Shown in pieces: positions 18,780 to 27,780 of a DNA stretch of 64,000 bases (position 1 is the stretch's first letter; each line of letters starts with the position of its first letter). Under the pieces are notes generated by a model, which was not told the origin of the DNA, did no database searches, and saw nothing but the letters and a program-made list of their open reading frames with translations. Position numbers and translations under genes: made by a program. This DNA comes from Diaphorobacter sp. HDW4B (GTDB taxonomy: Bacteria > Pseudomonadota > Gammaproteobacteria > Burkholderiales > Burkholderiaceae_C), in assembly GCF_011305535.1 (NCBI RefSeq), contig NZ_CP049905.1, positions 1,188,001 to 1,252,000 of the forward strand. Direction: 5' to 3'.

Positions 18780-18807
18780 ATGTTACTCAAAAACACACAT
18801 TTTTCAA
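18780..18807 (-). promoter_or_regulatory. Candidate sigma-70 promoter for giant gene 1
   Basis: On the minus strand TTGAAA (plus 18802-18807), a 16-base spacer, then TAACAT (plus 18780-18785). This matches 5/6 and 4/6 of the consensus. It would give a leader of about 250 nt. It is a prediction from hexamer match only. Confidence 0.35.
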
Positions 18808-19003
18808 CAACTGACGCCAATGTCGGACGTCGCTCCGGGGGAAGGAAGCGGTGCACTTTTGTGTTTCCATCCACCGGGACGTGGCTTCCAGCAACCGTTT
18901 CACATTTATTAACAGTGATCGGTGCTTGGTGTAAAAATTTCGTCTTCTGAATTGAGGTAGCCGCAGCCATAGCGGCTCACGACGGGCATTTGTATCAAGG
19001 AAC

Positions 19004-19059
19004 AAAAAAATCGCCTGCTGGCAAGGCACTTGTTCAGTGCGATGCCAACAGGCGATTTT
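19004..19059 (-). terminator. Rho-independent terminator after giant gene 2
   Basis: AAAATCGCCTGCTGGC (19007-19022) pairs with GCCAACAGGCGATTTT (19044-19059) with one G-U on one strand, loop of 21 bases. The A-run at 19004-19010 becomes a T-run on the minus strand. It lies 37 bases past the stop of giant gene 2. Confidence 0.8.
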
Positions 19060-19095
19060 CAGATTCGGCGCCGCGAGGGGCGCCTGGAAGCCAGA

Positions 19096-22000
19096 TCAGT
19101 TCCGGCGCTTGCCAGACATTCCCACTTGTCCAAAGGAACGCGCCGCCAATCCCATGAGCAGCAAGGCGAGAGCGAACAGCGCCCAGCGCTCGTTCACAGG
19201 GACCGGAACCGTCACGGCCGGCACATCGCCCACCGTGACCGCAGTAGCGCCGCTGTTGTTGGCCAAGTTGGGGTCGTACAGATCATGCACCGCCTTTGTC
19301 GTGATGGAGAAGCTGCCCGCCGTAGTCGGCGTGAAGCGTGTCGTGCACGAAACCGCTTGCCCGGACGCCAGCGTGGCAACGGGAACCGATGGAGTGCAAG
19401 TCGTGACGGCCGTTGCAGGCGCGCCGCTGATCTCGCAACGCACATTGGTCGTGTCTGCGGGACCGGCGTTCAAGCAGGTGGACGTCACCACCACCTCGGA
19501 GCCGACGGACACGGCCACCGTCGGCGGCGTGCTGACCTGAACATCGGCCTGAGTGGATGGTGTCGTCACCGAGCACGTCGCGCCACAACTCCCGGCAGCG
19601 CTGCTGCTCACCGTGTTCACGACGGACGCACCCGTCAACGTGCTGTCCACCTTGACCGAGAACTGCACCGATACAGTGGCTCCACCCGCCACCGGCACAG
19701 TCTGCGTGCAAGTGCTGCCTGCTGCGGCACACACCGGTCCGGGCGCGGCGCTCCAGCCCTCTGCAGATCCGACATAAGTCGTGCCTGCAGGCACGGTTTC
19801 GGTCAGATCGGTCGAGCCAGCTGTGCCACCCGCGTTGGTCACGCTCAGTTGGTAAGTCAGCTTGTCCCCAGGCTTCACTTGGTAGCCGCTTGGTACGCTC
19901 GCATCGTTCACCTTCACCAGCGACTTGACCACGTTGAGGGCCGAAGCCGTGTTGGCCTGCACGGTCCGCGCTTGCGTGTTGTTCAGCAAGTTGGTCTCGA
20001 AGCTGTCGGTACGCGCTGTCACCACCGCGTCGATCGACATCGCCTGCGTTACGGGGAACGACAGTGTGCACGTCAACATGTCTCCCGGATTGAGTGTTTT
20101 CGGTGCCTCGCATGTACCCATCATCGTCGCCTTGAGCAAGGTATTGATCACAAGCTCGCAGCTTCCGTTCACCGCCAGGATCGGGCTGTTGTTGCTGCAG
20201 ACACCCACGATCGTCACCGTGTCGCCCACCACAATGGAAGTCGGGAACTGTGTGATCACTGCCTGCACATCCGTTACCGAGCTGTTGACCACCGCCGTGC
20301 AGTTCGTGCCCGTGCAGTTGTTCGCCGCATCGCTGGCCACGGTGTTGCTGATGGTGGCGCTCGTCATCGGCGCCAGCACCTCGACGGTGAAGCGCACGTG
20401 TTCTGTCGTCACGGTGCTGCCCGCTTGGGCTGCCACGCTCACGCTTTGCGTGCAGGTGCTGCCTGCGGCCGTGCACACGGAGGTGGCGGGAGTGGTGCTC
20501 CAGCCCTCGCCCGTGCCGCTGCCTGTGCCGAGGTAGCTTGTGCCTGCGGGCACGGTCTCGGTGAGGGTCGTGCTGCCTGCCGTGCCGCCGGTGTTGCTCA
20601 CGGCGATGTCGTAGGTCAGCTTGTCGCCGATCTGCGCTGCGTAGCCTGTGGGCACGGCGGCTGCGTTGACCTGCACCAGTGTCTTGACCACGTCCAGTGC
20701 GGCCGGGGTGTTCACCACCACGCTGCGGCTGGAGGTGTTGTTGCCGGGCTTGTCGTCATACTGGTCTGCCGCCGCTGTGGCGCTCACCGTGAAGGTGCCC
20801 GTCGTGGTCGGTGTGAAGGTGGTCGTGCACACGATGGTGGCGTTCACTGCGAGGCTGGCCACGCTCGCGCCGGTCACGCCGCCTGACACGCAGGTCGTGA
20901 CGGAGCCCGCCACCGTGGTGGCGCTGCCCGTGACCGTGCAGCTGGCGTTCGTCGCCACTTGCGGGCCTGCGTTCGTGCAGGTGCTCGTGAGCGTCACGGA
21001 CGTGTTGGTCGTGGCCGTGGTCACGCCTGTCACGCTCGCCTGCATGTCTGCCTGCTCGGCCACTGTCGTGACCGTGCAGCTCGCGCAGTTGCCTGCGCTG
21101 CTGGTGGCGGTGTTGACGATGCTCGCCGCCGTGCCGGGCTTGGCCACGCTCACGGTGAAGGTCCGTGCGATGCTCGCGCCTGCGCCCACGCTCACGCTCT
21201 GCGTGCAGGTGCCGCCGGGCGTCGTCGCCGTGCAGCTCCAGCCTTCAGAGGTACCGCTGTAGCTCGTGCCTGCGGGCACGGTCTCGGTGAGCGTCGTGCT
21301 GCCGACTGTGCCGCCCGTGTTGTTCACGTTCAGTGTGTAGGTCAGCACGTCGCCCGGCTTGGCCAGGTAGCCTGCGGGAACGGCTGCGCCATTGACGGCC
21401 GTGAGGGCCTTGGTGGTCGCCATCGCTGCCGGGGTGTTCACCGTCAGCGGCGTGCTGTCGATGTTGTTGCCCGGCGTCGGGTCATAGCTCTGGCTGCTGG
21501 CCGTGGTGGTGATCGTCACCGGGCCGGTCGTGGCCGGGGTGAACGTGATGGTGCAGTTGAGCGTCGCGCCGCTGGCAAGGCTTGCCGAGGTCTGCGCCGG
21601 GTTACAGGTGTTGGTCACGTTGGTGGCGTCTGCGGGCACGCCCGAGGCCACGCAGCTGGCGTTCACCGCTGCGGCCGTTCCGTTGTTCACGCAGGTGCTG
21701 GTGACGCTCACCGGCACGCCCGCTGTCACGGGCTGGGACGGGCCGCTGATCGCCTGCATGTCTGCCTGTACGCTTGGCGTGGTCGCCGTGCAGTTGCTGG
21801 CCGTGCAGCTGCCTGCGGCATCGCTGGCCACGGTGTTGGTGATGTTGGCGCTCGTCATCGGTGCCAGCACCTCGACGGTGAACTTGGCGTGCTCTGTCGT
21901 CACGGTGCTGCCCACTTGCGCTGCAACGCTCACGCTCTGCGTGCAGGTGCTGCCTGCGGCCGTGCACACGGAGGTGGCGGGAGTGGTGCTCCAGCCCTCG

Positions 22001-25000
22001 CCCGTGCCGCTGCCCGTGCCGAGGTAACTTGTGCCTGCGGGCACGGTCTCGGTGAGGTTCGTGCTGCCTGCCGTGCCGCCCGTGTTGCTCACTGCGATGT
22101 CGTAGGTCAGCTTGTCGCCGATCTGCGCTGCGTAGCCCGCCGGTACAGCGGCCCCGTTGACCTGCACCAGTGTCTTGACCACGTTCAGTGCGGCCGGGGT
22201 GTTCACCACCACGCTGCGGCTGGAGGTGTTGTTGCCGGGCTTGTCGTCATACTGGTCTGCCGCCGCTGTGGCGCTCACCGTGAAGGTGCCCGTCGTGGTC
22301 GGTGTGAAGGTGGTCGTGCACACGATGGTGGCGTTCACTGCGAGGCTGGCCACGCTCGCGCCGGTCACGCCGCCTGACACGCAGGTCGTGACGGAGCCCG
22401 CCACCGTGGTGGCGCTGCCCGTGACCGTGCAGCTGGCGTTCGTCGCCACTTGCGGGCCTGCGTTCGTGCAGGTGCTCGTGAGCGTCACGGACGTGTTGGT
22501 CGTGGCGGTGGTCACACCGGTCACGCTCGCCTGCATGTCGGCCTGCTCGGCCACTGTCGTGACCGTGCAGCTCGCGCAGCTGCCTGCGCTGCTGGTGGCG
22601 GTGTTGACGATGCTCGCCGCTGTGCCGGGCTTGGCCACACTCACGGTGAAGGTCGGTGCGCCGCTCGCGCCTGCGCCCAGGTTCACGGTCTGCGTGCAGG
22701 TGCCGCCGGGCGTCGTCGCCGTGCAGCTCCAGCCTTCGGCCGTACCGCTGTAACTTGTGCCTGCGGGCACGGTCTCGGTGAGCGTCGTGCTGCCGGTCGT
22801 GCCACCCGTGTTGTTCACGTTCAGTGTGTAGGTCAGCACATCACCCGGCTTGGCCAGATAGCCTGCGGGCACGGCTGCGCCATTGACGGCCGTGAGGGCC
22901 TTGGTGGTCGCCATCGCTGCCGGGGTCACCACCGGCACAACACCTGTCGAAGGATCACATGCTTGACCCGTTGCGCTTGTACAAGCGGGATCACCGCCAC
23001 CGCTCAAGTTTGCGGTATTGGCACCGCCTGCGGCGACCGCACTTGCAGTCACAGTGACCGGAATCGTGATGTTATAAATACCATTGGCCAAGCCGGTGGG
23101 CAACGCGCAAGTTGCGCCCAGATTGCTACTGCCCGCACTGGTGGTACAACCGCTCAGCGTGGTACCGGTTACGGTCGGCGCACTTGCAAGGGTGATACCC
23201 GTCGGGAAGGTATCGGCAATGGTGATCGGCGCAGTGGTGGGACCATTGGCCACGGTCACCGAAATCTGGTAGTTCTGATTGGCCCCGCCTGCGAGAAACG
23301 GATTGGGTGAAGCCGTCTTGGTAGCGGTCACGGTCGGTGGGGAATTGGTGATGGTGCACGCAATCTGGTCACCCGCCTGCGGTATGAACTCACTCCATGT
23401 CCGGGTAGTTGAAGCATCAGTACCACTTCCAGAAGGCAAGACCGTTGTCGAGCCGCTGGTCGCGTTGGTACAGACCAGGTTGGATCGGTAGCCCGTGGGC
23501 ACGCTGTCTGCGGATGTCGCCAACGTTTTTTTCGCCTCGGAAAAGCTCATCGTGTTGCCCGCAGGCACCGTGATCTCCGCCGTTGACGCCGTCTGATTCG
23601 TGCCCGTTGTCAGAACCGTGCCATTGTCCGGTGGCACGCCACCTGAGTTGATGCGCACCTCAAATTGATCGGCTGTTGCACTACGACCAGCGGGCAGGCT
23701 CTTGGTCAATTGGACCCAGACCGGGGTTGGGATGTTTTGACAAGCCCCATCGGCAGTGAAGCTGTTGGTGCCGTCCGAGGCGTTGGCCGTGTTACGCAAG
23801 CCGCCTGAACTCCCTGAGCAGACATCCGCCGCAGAGCTGCCTGGATTGATGGTGTAGCGGAAAACCACGGTATAGGTATCAGTGCCGCGATTGGCGGGAG
23901 TGGCTGATCCGCTGAGCGTCCGTCCTGTAACAATCGTCCAAGGAGCTGATGTCACTATGGAAGGCGATGCGTATGTCGGACTTCCCCCACTTCCAGTCCC
24001 AGTAGTGACTCGACTGACTGTCATGCTGTTGATGGCAACGTGTGAGCCGAAGTTGGGCACATCGGTCAACGAATAGGTAATATTGGCCCCGCTGCCGCTA
24101 TTGCTGACGCTATTCTTGACCGCGATGGTGTAGGTGATGTCGTACTGAGTGAGCGAGCCATTTACCGACGCCATGGAGACGAACGACTTGTTGATGCTCA
24201 AGGGCGCGTCGTCATCCACGATGGTATAGGCCGACGTGCTTTGAACCGGGCCACCGCAGGTCGTGTTCGAGGCTACTGTGTAAGCAGGTCCCGACTGAAT
24301 GGCGAACTGGATGTCTTTGTTCAGTGTCTCTACAGTTGTGTCGTTACTGATCGTGACCGGCAAGGAAAACAAGCTACCCGCTGTTGTCCCGTCATACGTG
24401 CCGACAGGAATATTGACGGAGAGCACTCTGGTGCCGCTCGTTGTTGAAAAGTCCGTCGGTGAGCCCGCACTCGCGCCAGGACCGTTGGCAGCCCCACCAG
24501 TGATCCAAACCGTCACGTTGAATGCCGTGGACACCGTCCCATTCACCCGAATTTTTGGAATGCTTCCACTGCCCGCCGCCTCAAAACCCGAACCACTGGC
24601 AACCGAAAAATCAACGATTGGCTTCAGCGTGACTTGGACGTTGTCAAGGAAGTTGCCTGCATCAATCCCCCCAGGCACATCAGTTCCATCTGCTGCTGAC
24701 ACGGCTTCGAAACCAATATTCGTGCCGACCGAAGTACCCGTATATGTAAAGCTTCCGGAGTAAAGGGCCCACGTCTGATCCGGTAACGGATGCGAAGCGG
24801 TGATCGGACCTAACGCTGGAACCTGTGAACTCGTAGAAATCACACCATTGCGATTCGTCCCCACTTGGGCAATAGTCGTGTTTTCTCCAACGATCAACTT
24901 GGCAACGTCAGGTGTGTTGATCCCTTTGCGTCCTCGGTGGTAGAAACTCCAGCCCACTGTTTCATTCTGCAAAAGACAGATGTTCTGCAACAGTCGGGCT

Positions 25001-25392
25001 GGGTACTGAGCATTCAACTCAACGATTTGACTACCATTTGCTGCGTTGACGTTTCCGTATCCGTCCGCGTTTCGGGGTGTTCGCACCTGCTCAATGATCG
25101 GGCCGGGAGAAGTACCCAATGCAGTCGTTCCCGTTTGACCGCCAATAGAACATCCCCCCACATTAGCTGTGGGGAAAGGAGGATGTGTGGTATCCCAACC
25201 AGGAACTTGAGCCGCATTGATATAGACCCGGCAACCGGCTGTAGTGAGATCAGGCAGCTCAAAGCTCGAATTCGTGAAATTCCGCTTCACCTGCGCCATT
25301 GCTGGCACAAACGCACTCACGCTCAACAGCATGACCAGACATACCTGCATACATAGCAGGCCAAGGGATTTACCCCCCTGAGGTTTCGACAT
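19096..25392 (-). CDS. Giant secreted DUF11-repeat surface protein, about 2098 aa (giant gene 2)
   Basis: The ATG at 25392 is chosen because AAGGGGG lies 7 bases upstream and the product then starts MSKPQGGKSLG followed by a signal peptide ending FVPAMA. In-frame ATGs at 25446 and 25533 lack a good ribosome site. Next comes a galactose-binding-like domain (about 34-250; NSSFELPDL, VPGWDTT, GSQIVELNA, similar to DUF642-type domains). A Calx-beta-like domain (about 250-395, ending YTIVDDD), a DUF11 module at about 397, a SpaA-like module at about 563 and a TKTAS-type module at about 687 follow. Five further modules start at about 825, 1067, 1322, 1564 and 1816. The C-terminus carries VPVPVNERWALF, a TM and GKRRN. 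It is a probable surface protein; function is unknown. Confidence 0.85.
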   Translation of the reverse strand: MSKPQGGKSLGLLCMQVCLVMLLSVSAFVPAMAQVKRNFTNSSFELPDLTTAGCRVYINAAQVPGWDTTHPPFPTANVGGCSIGGQTGTTALGTSPGPIIEQVRTPRNADGYGNVNAANGSQIVELNAQYPARLLQNICLLQNETVGWSFYHRGRKGINTPDVAKLIVGENTTIAQVGTNRNGVISTSSQVPALGPITASHPLPDQTWALYSGSFTYTGTSVGTNIGFEAVSAADGTDVPGGIDAGNFLDNVQVTLKPIVDFSVASGSGFEAAGSGSIPKIRVNGTVSTAFNVTVWITGGAANGPGASAGSPTDFSTTSGTRVLSVNIPVGTYDGTTAGSLFSLPVTISNDTTVETLNKDIQFAIQSGPAYTVASNTTCGGPVQSTSAYTIVDDDAPLSINKSFVSMASVNGSLTQYDITYTIAVKNSVSNSGSGANITYSLTDVPNFGSHVAINSMTVSRVTTGTGSGGSPTYASPSIVTSAPWTIVTGRTLSGSATPANRGTDTYTVVFRYTINPGSSAADVCSGSSGGLRNTANASDGTNSFTADGACQNIPTPVWVQLTKSLPAGRSATADQFEVRINSGGVPPDNGTVLTTGTNQTASTAEITVPAGNTMSFSEAKKTLATSADSVPTGYRSNLVCTNATSGSTTVLPSGSGTDASTTRTWSEFIPQAGDQIACTITNSPPTVTATKTASPNPFLAGGANQNYQISVTVANGPTTAPITIADTFPTGITLASAPTVTGTTLSGCTTSAGSSNLGATCALPTGLANGIYNITIPVTVTASAVAAGGANTANLSGGGDPACTSATGQACDPSTGVVPVVTPAAMATTKALTAVNGAAVPAGYLAKPGDVLTYTLNVNNTGGTTGSTTLTETVPAGTSYSGTAEGWSCTATTPGGTCTQTVNLGAGASGAPTFTVSVAKPGTAASIVNTATSSAGSCASCTVTTVAEQADMQASVTGVTTATTNTSVTLTSTCTNAGPQVATNASCTVTGSATTVAGSVTTCVSGGVTGASVASLAVNATIVCTTTFTPTTTGTFTVSATAAADQYDDKPGNNTSSRSVVVNTPAALNVVKTLVQVNGAAVPAGYAAQIGDKLTYDIAVSNTGGTAGSTNLTETVPAGTSYLGTGSGTGEGWSTTPATSVCTAAGSTCTQSVSVAAQVGSTVTTEHAKFTVEVLAPMTSANITNTVASDAAGSCTASNCTATTPSVQADMQAISGPSQPVTAGVPVSVTSTCVNNGTAAAVNASCVASGVPADATNVTNTCNPAQTSASLASGATLNCTITFTPATTGPVTITTTASSQSYDPTPGNNIDSTPLTVNTPAAMATTKALTAVNGAAVPAGYLAKPGDVLTYTLNVNNTGGTVGSTTLTETVPAGTSYSGTSEGWSCTATTPGGTCTQSVSVGAGASIARTFTVSVAKPGTAASIVNTATSSAGNCASCTVTTVAEQADMQASVTGVTTATTNTSVTLTSTCTNAGPQVATNASCTVTGSATTVAGSVTTCVSGGVTGASVASLAVNATIVCTTTFTPTTTGTFTVSATAAADQYDDKPGNNTSSRSVVVNTPAALDVVKTLVQVNAAAVPTGYAAQIGDKLTYDIAVSNTGGTAGSTTLTETVPAGTSYLGTGSGTGEGWSTTPATSVCTAAGSTCTQSVSVAAQAGSTVTTEHVRFTVEVLAPMTSATISNTVASDAANNCTGTNCTAVVNSSVTDVQAVITQFPTSIVVGDTVTIVGVCSNNSPILAVNGSCELVINTLLKATMMGTCEAPKTLNPGDMLTCTLSFPVTQAMSIDAVVTARTDSFETNLLNNTQARTVQANTASALNVVKSLVKVNDASVPSGYQVKPGDKLTYQLSVTNAGGTAGSTDLTETVPAGTTYVGSAEGWSAAPGPVCAAAGSTCTQTVPVAGGATVSVQFSVKVDSTLTGASVVNTVSSSAAGSCGATCSVTTPSTQADVQVSTPPTVAVSVGSEVVVTSTCLNAGPADTTNVRCEISGAPATAVTTCTPSVPVATLASGQAVSCTTRFTPTTAGSFSITTKAVHDLYDPNLANNSGATAVTVGDVPAVTVPVPVNERWALFALALLLMGLAARSFGQVGMSGKRRN
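20328..21435 (-). repeat. Long direct repeat inside giant gene 2, copy 1
   Basis: About 1.1 kb matching 21819-22926 at an exact 1491-bp offset (497 codons). For example, GTTCACCACCACGCTGCGGC occurs at 20710 and 22201, and CATCGCTGCCGGGGT at 21421 and 22912. Between about 20710 and 21115 the two copies are almost identical by eye. Confidence 0.9.
21819..22926 (-). repeat. Long direct repeat inside giant gene 2, copy 2
   Basis: Partner of 20328-21435. The 383 bases between the copies encode the QADMQAISGPSQPVTAG segment, which has no close partner. The repeat covers an AALxVVKT module and an AAMATTKA module. Confidence 0.9.
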
Positions 25393-25913
25393 GAAGTACC
25401 CCCTTGGTTCCCCTGACGCAACGGCTCTGATCACACTGTTCTTCATATCTATTCGCTGTTTCCAAGGTTCCCAAGGCCACGAGAACGCTGTTCTCATAGG
25501 TCTTCCATCCAACTGCCGGAGGGTTCTCCGCAACGCGCCCTGCAGTCACTCGCGCACAGCCTTGGACGATCTGTGCGTGACGGATATATGAGTTTTCGGT
25601 GAGGCTTTTTGCAAGCCCGTTTTTATCGACAAGCCGGGTTTATAACTAAAAACTAACGCCGTGTGCTAATCATGACAAAATACCAACATTTGCATAAATA
25701 TGTGATATTTGGTATCAGTTGTCAATTGGTGCTCATTTATGATCAACATCACTCATTTCAGCTGATTCGATCAGTTCTGATTTTTCACTCTGCCGCCGAT
25801 CACTCAATAGGGATGCTCTTGCGATGGCTGTTGTGACGTTCATATCAATTTTCATAGCGTCGTTCGCTTACTCCCAAAGCATCACCGTTGTTGATCAGCG
25901 TCCGCGCGCAGAC
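25393..25913 (-). other. Leader and A/T-rich upstream region of giant gene 2
   Basis: Non-coding stretch between giant gene 2 and the terminator after hisF. The part from about 25620 to 25860 is markedly A/T-rich. Inverted repeats: GAGAAC-GCT-GTTCTC (25481-25495); GTCAC/GTGAC and GCACAG/CTGTGC arms forming one long hairpin (25545-25581); ATACCAA/TTGGTAT (25680-25686, 25709-25715); CTGAT-TCG-ATCAG (25762-25774). The SD region (CCAAGGGGG on the minus strand) can pair with CCTTGG copies upstream in the leader. No known riboswitch class was recognised. Confidence 0.55.
25697..25725 (-). promoter_or_regulatory. Candidate sigma-70 promoter for giant gene 2, overlapped by a palindrome
   Basis: On the minus strand TTGACA (plus 25720-25725, perfect -35), a 17-base spacer, then CATATT (plus 25697-25702, 4/6 to the -10 consensus). 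The ATACCAA...TTGGTAT inverted repeat (25680-25715) covers the spacer, the -10 and the likely start point, a good place for a repressor. It predicts a leader of about 300 nt. Confidence 0.5.
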
Positions 25914-25947
25914 AAAAAAAGCCAACGGCTTTTGGCCGTTGGCTTTT
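25914..25947. terminator. Rho-independent terminator after hisF
   Basis: AAAAGCCAACGGC, loop TTTTG, GCCGTTGGCTTTT: a perfect 9-bp G/C core with A/T flanks on both sides (25914-25947). It lies 83 bases beyond the hisF stop on the minus strand and closes the murA-his transcript before the giant genes. Confidence 0.9.
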
Positions 25948-26029
25948 GATTGGGGGTGAGCCGTGTTGCTTGCTGGCTAAGGTAGTTAGCTGCGAGCCTT
26001 GGGTGATCTGCTCAATGCGCTAAATCGCG

Positions 26030-26809
<780 letters not shown>

Positions 26810-26889
26810 GTGAGTTCTCCGGGTCAGACTGACAATGGGGGGTTCGATGAAGAATGATTCTGGCGCATGCGGCGCGGCCATGCGAACGC

Positions 26890-27780
26890 TCAGGATTCCG
26901 AGAGCTGCTGCCAGCCGCTCCAGCGCGCGCCGGGCTGCAGCGTGACGGCTTGATCCACGCAAGCCGCTTCGACACACAACATGCTGCGGTAGCCATTTTC
27001 GGGCATGTCTTTCAACTGCGCGCAGAGCTTGGCACCGGGGTTCCAGACGACGACATTGCCCCAGTTCGGGCTGTGTTCGACGGTCAAGGAGGAAGCACCT
27101 TCGGCATCGCGCAAGGTCATCGGCCGCGTCGCCGAAGCAAACACGCTGTCGTATTCACCATCGAACGTGATCGCGCCGTTTTGCGTGTCATGCAGATCGC
27201 GCACTGCATCCCAGCGCGCGAGGCCTTCGAGTCCGGCGAGGCGCAATGCCTCGATGTTGTTCACATGCAGGTAGCTGTGCAGCGCGCCGGTGAAGCTCCA
27301 AGCGTCCGCGCCTGTGTTGTGCAGGTCGAGCGTCATGCGCAATTGGCCGGGCGCGAGTTGCACGATCAGGCGTGCTTCAAAACCATGTGGCCACCACGCG
27401 CGCGTCTGATCGTCGTCACGTAACAGCAAGACGGCTTGCACGCCATTGGCGTTCTGCTCGGATGATTCCAAAGCCCAAGGCAGATTGCGCGCAAAGCCGT
27501 GTTTGACGAGCGGGCCACGTTGGTTGAATTGTGGAAAGCAGATCGGCACGCCGCCGCGCACGGCGGCTTGGCCGTCCCACACGGCTTTCGGGCTCAGGAA
27601 AAAGTGCTCACCTTCGCGCTGTGTGTTCCACGAGATGACTTGCGCGCCGTGCAATGCGATGACGGTCGTGTCGCCGTTGGCGAGCGAGAGTCGCACGACG
27701 GGCTGGCCATTGAAGGTCTCGTTGCGCACCACGCCAGTTGCGGAAACAGCAGAAGAAACGGAAGAAAGTGAGTCCGTCAT
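26890..27780 (-). CDS. D-hexose-6-phosphate mutarotase (YeaD/aldose 1-epimerase family)
   Basis: A 296-residue protein beginning [17 protein letters not shown]. The aldose 1-epimerase fold is indicated by [39 protein letters not shown] split over about residues 75-100, and the VVWNPG block near 250. This subfamily interconverts anomers of glucose-6-phosphate-type sugars. The ATG overlaps the galE stop (ATGA at 27777-27780), so the two are translationally coupled, which points to a shared role in hexose or UDP-sugar supply. Confidence 0.88.
   Translation of the reverse strand: MTDSLSSVSSAVSATGVVRNETFNGQPVVRLSLANGDTTVIALHGAQVISWNTQREGEHFFLSPKAVWDGQAAVRGGVPICFPQFNQRGPLVKHGFARNLPWALESSEQNANGVQAVLLLRDDDQTRAWWPHGFEARLIVQLAPGQLRMTLDLHNTGADAWSFTGALHSYLHVNNIEALRLAGLEGLARWDAVRDLHDTQNGAITFDGEYDSVFASATRPMTLRDAEGASSLTVEHSPNWGNVVVWNPGAKLCAQLKDMPENGYRSMLCVEAACVDQAVTLQPGARWSGWQQLSES

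Larger units (their letters stand above)
18525..19003 (-). other. Upstream region of giant gene 1
   Basis: About 480 bases between the terminator of giant gene 2 and the start of giant gene 1. The half from about 18740 to 18960 is richer in A/T than its surroundings. Palindromes are ACGCC-AA-GGCGT (18620-18631) and AGTCAT-TT-ATGACT (18755-18768). A candidate promoter is listed separately. An 80-codon frame on the minus strand (18787-19029) runs through the terminator and is not considered a gene. The ribosome site before the ATG at 18524 is weak (GGGAC, 6-10 bases upstream). Confidence 0.5.

Noticed and set aside
18787-19029. 80-codon minus-strand frame upstream of giant gene 1
   Set aside because: It runs through the terminator of giant gene 2, has no good ribosome site and no recognisable features.
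19030-22377. Long plus-strand frames (618 and 472 codons) opposite giant gene 2
   Set aside because: Their own repeats mirror the 1491-bp duplication of the sense strand; composition is Arg/His/Cys-rich with no recognised fold.
8621-22926. CRISPR array or phage tail-fibre interpretation of the repeats
   Set aside because: Repeats are protein-coding modules hundreds of bases long with conserved reading frame, not short repeats with unique spacers, and no phage genes are nearby.
25540-25585. Possible c-di-GMP-I riboswitch (GTCACGCACAG start) in the giant gene 2 leader
   Set aside because: GTCACGCACAG pairs locally with CTGTGC...GTGAC as a simple hairpin, and the conserved GGGACGCAAAGCC core is missing.
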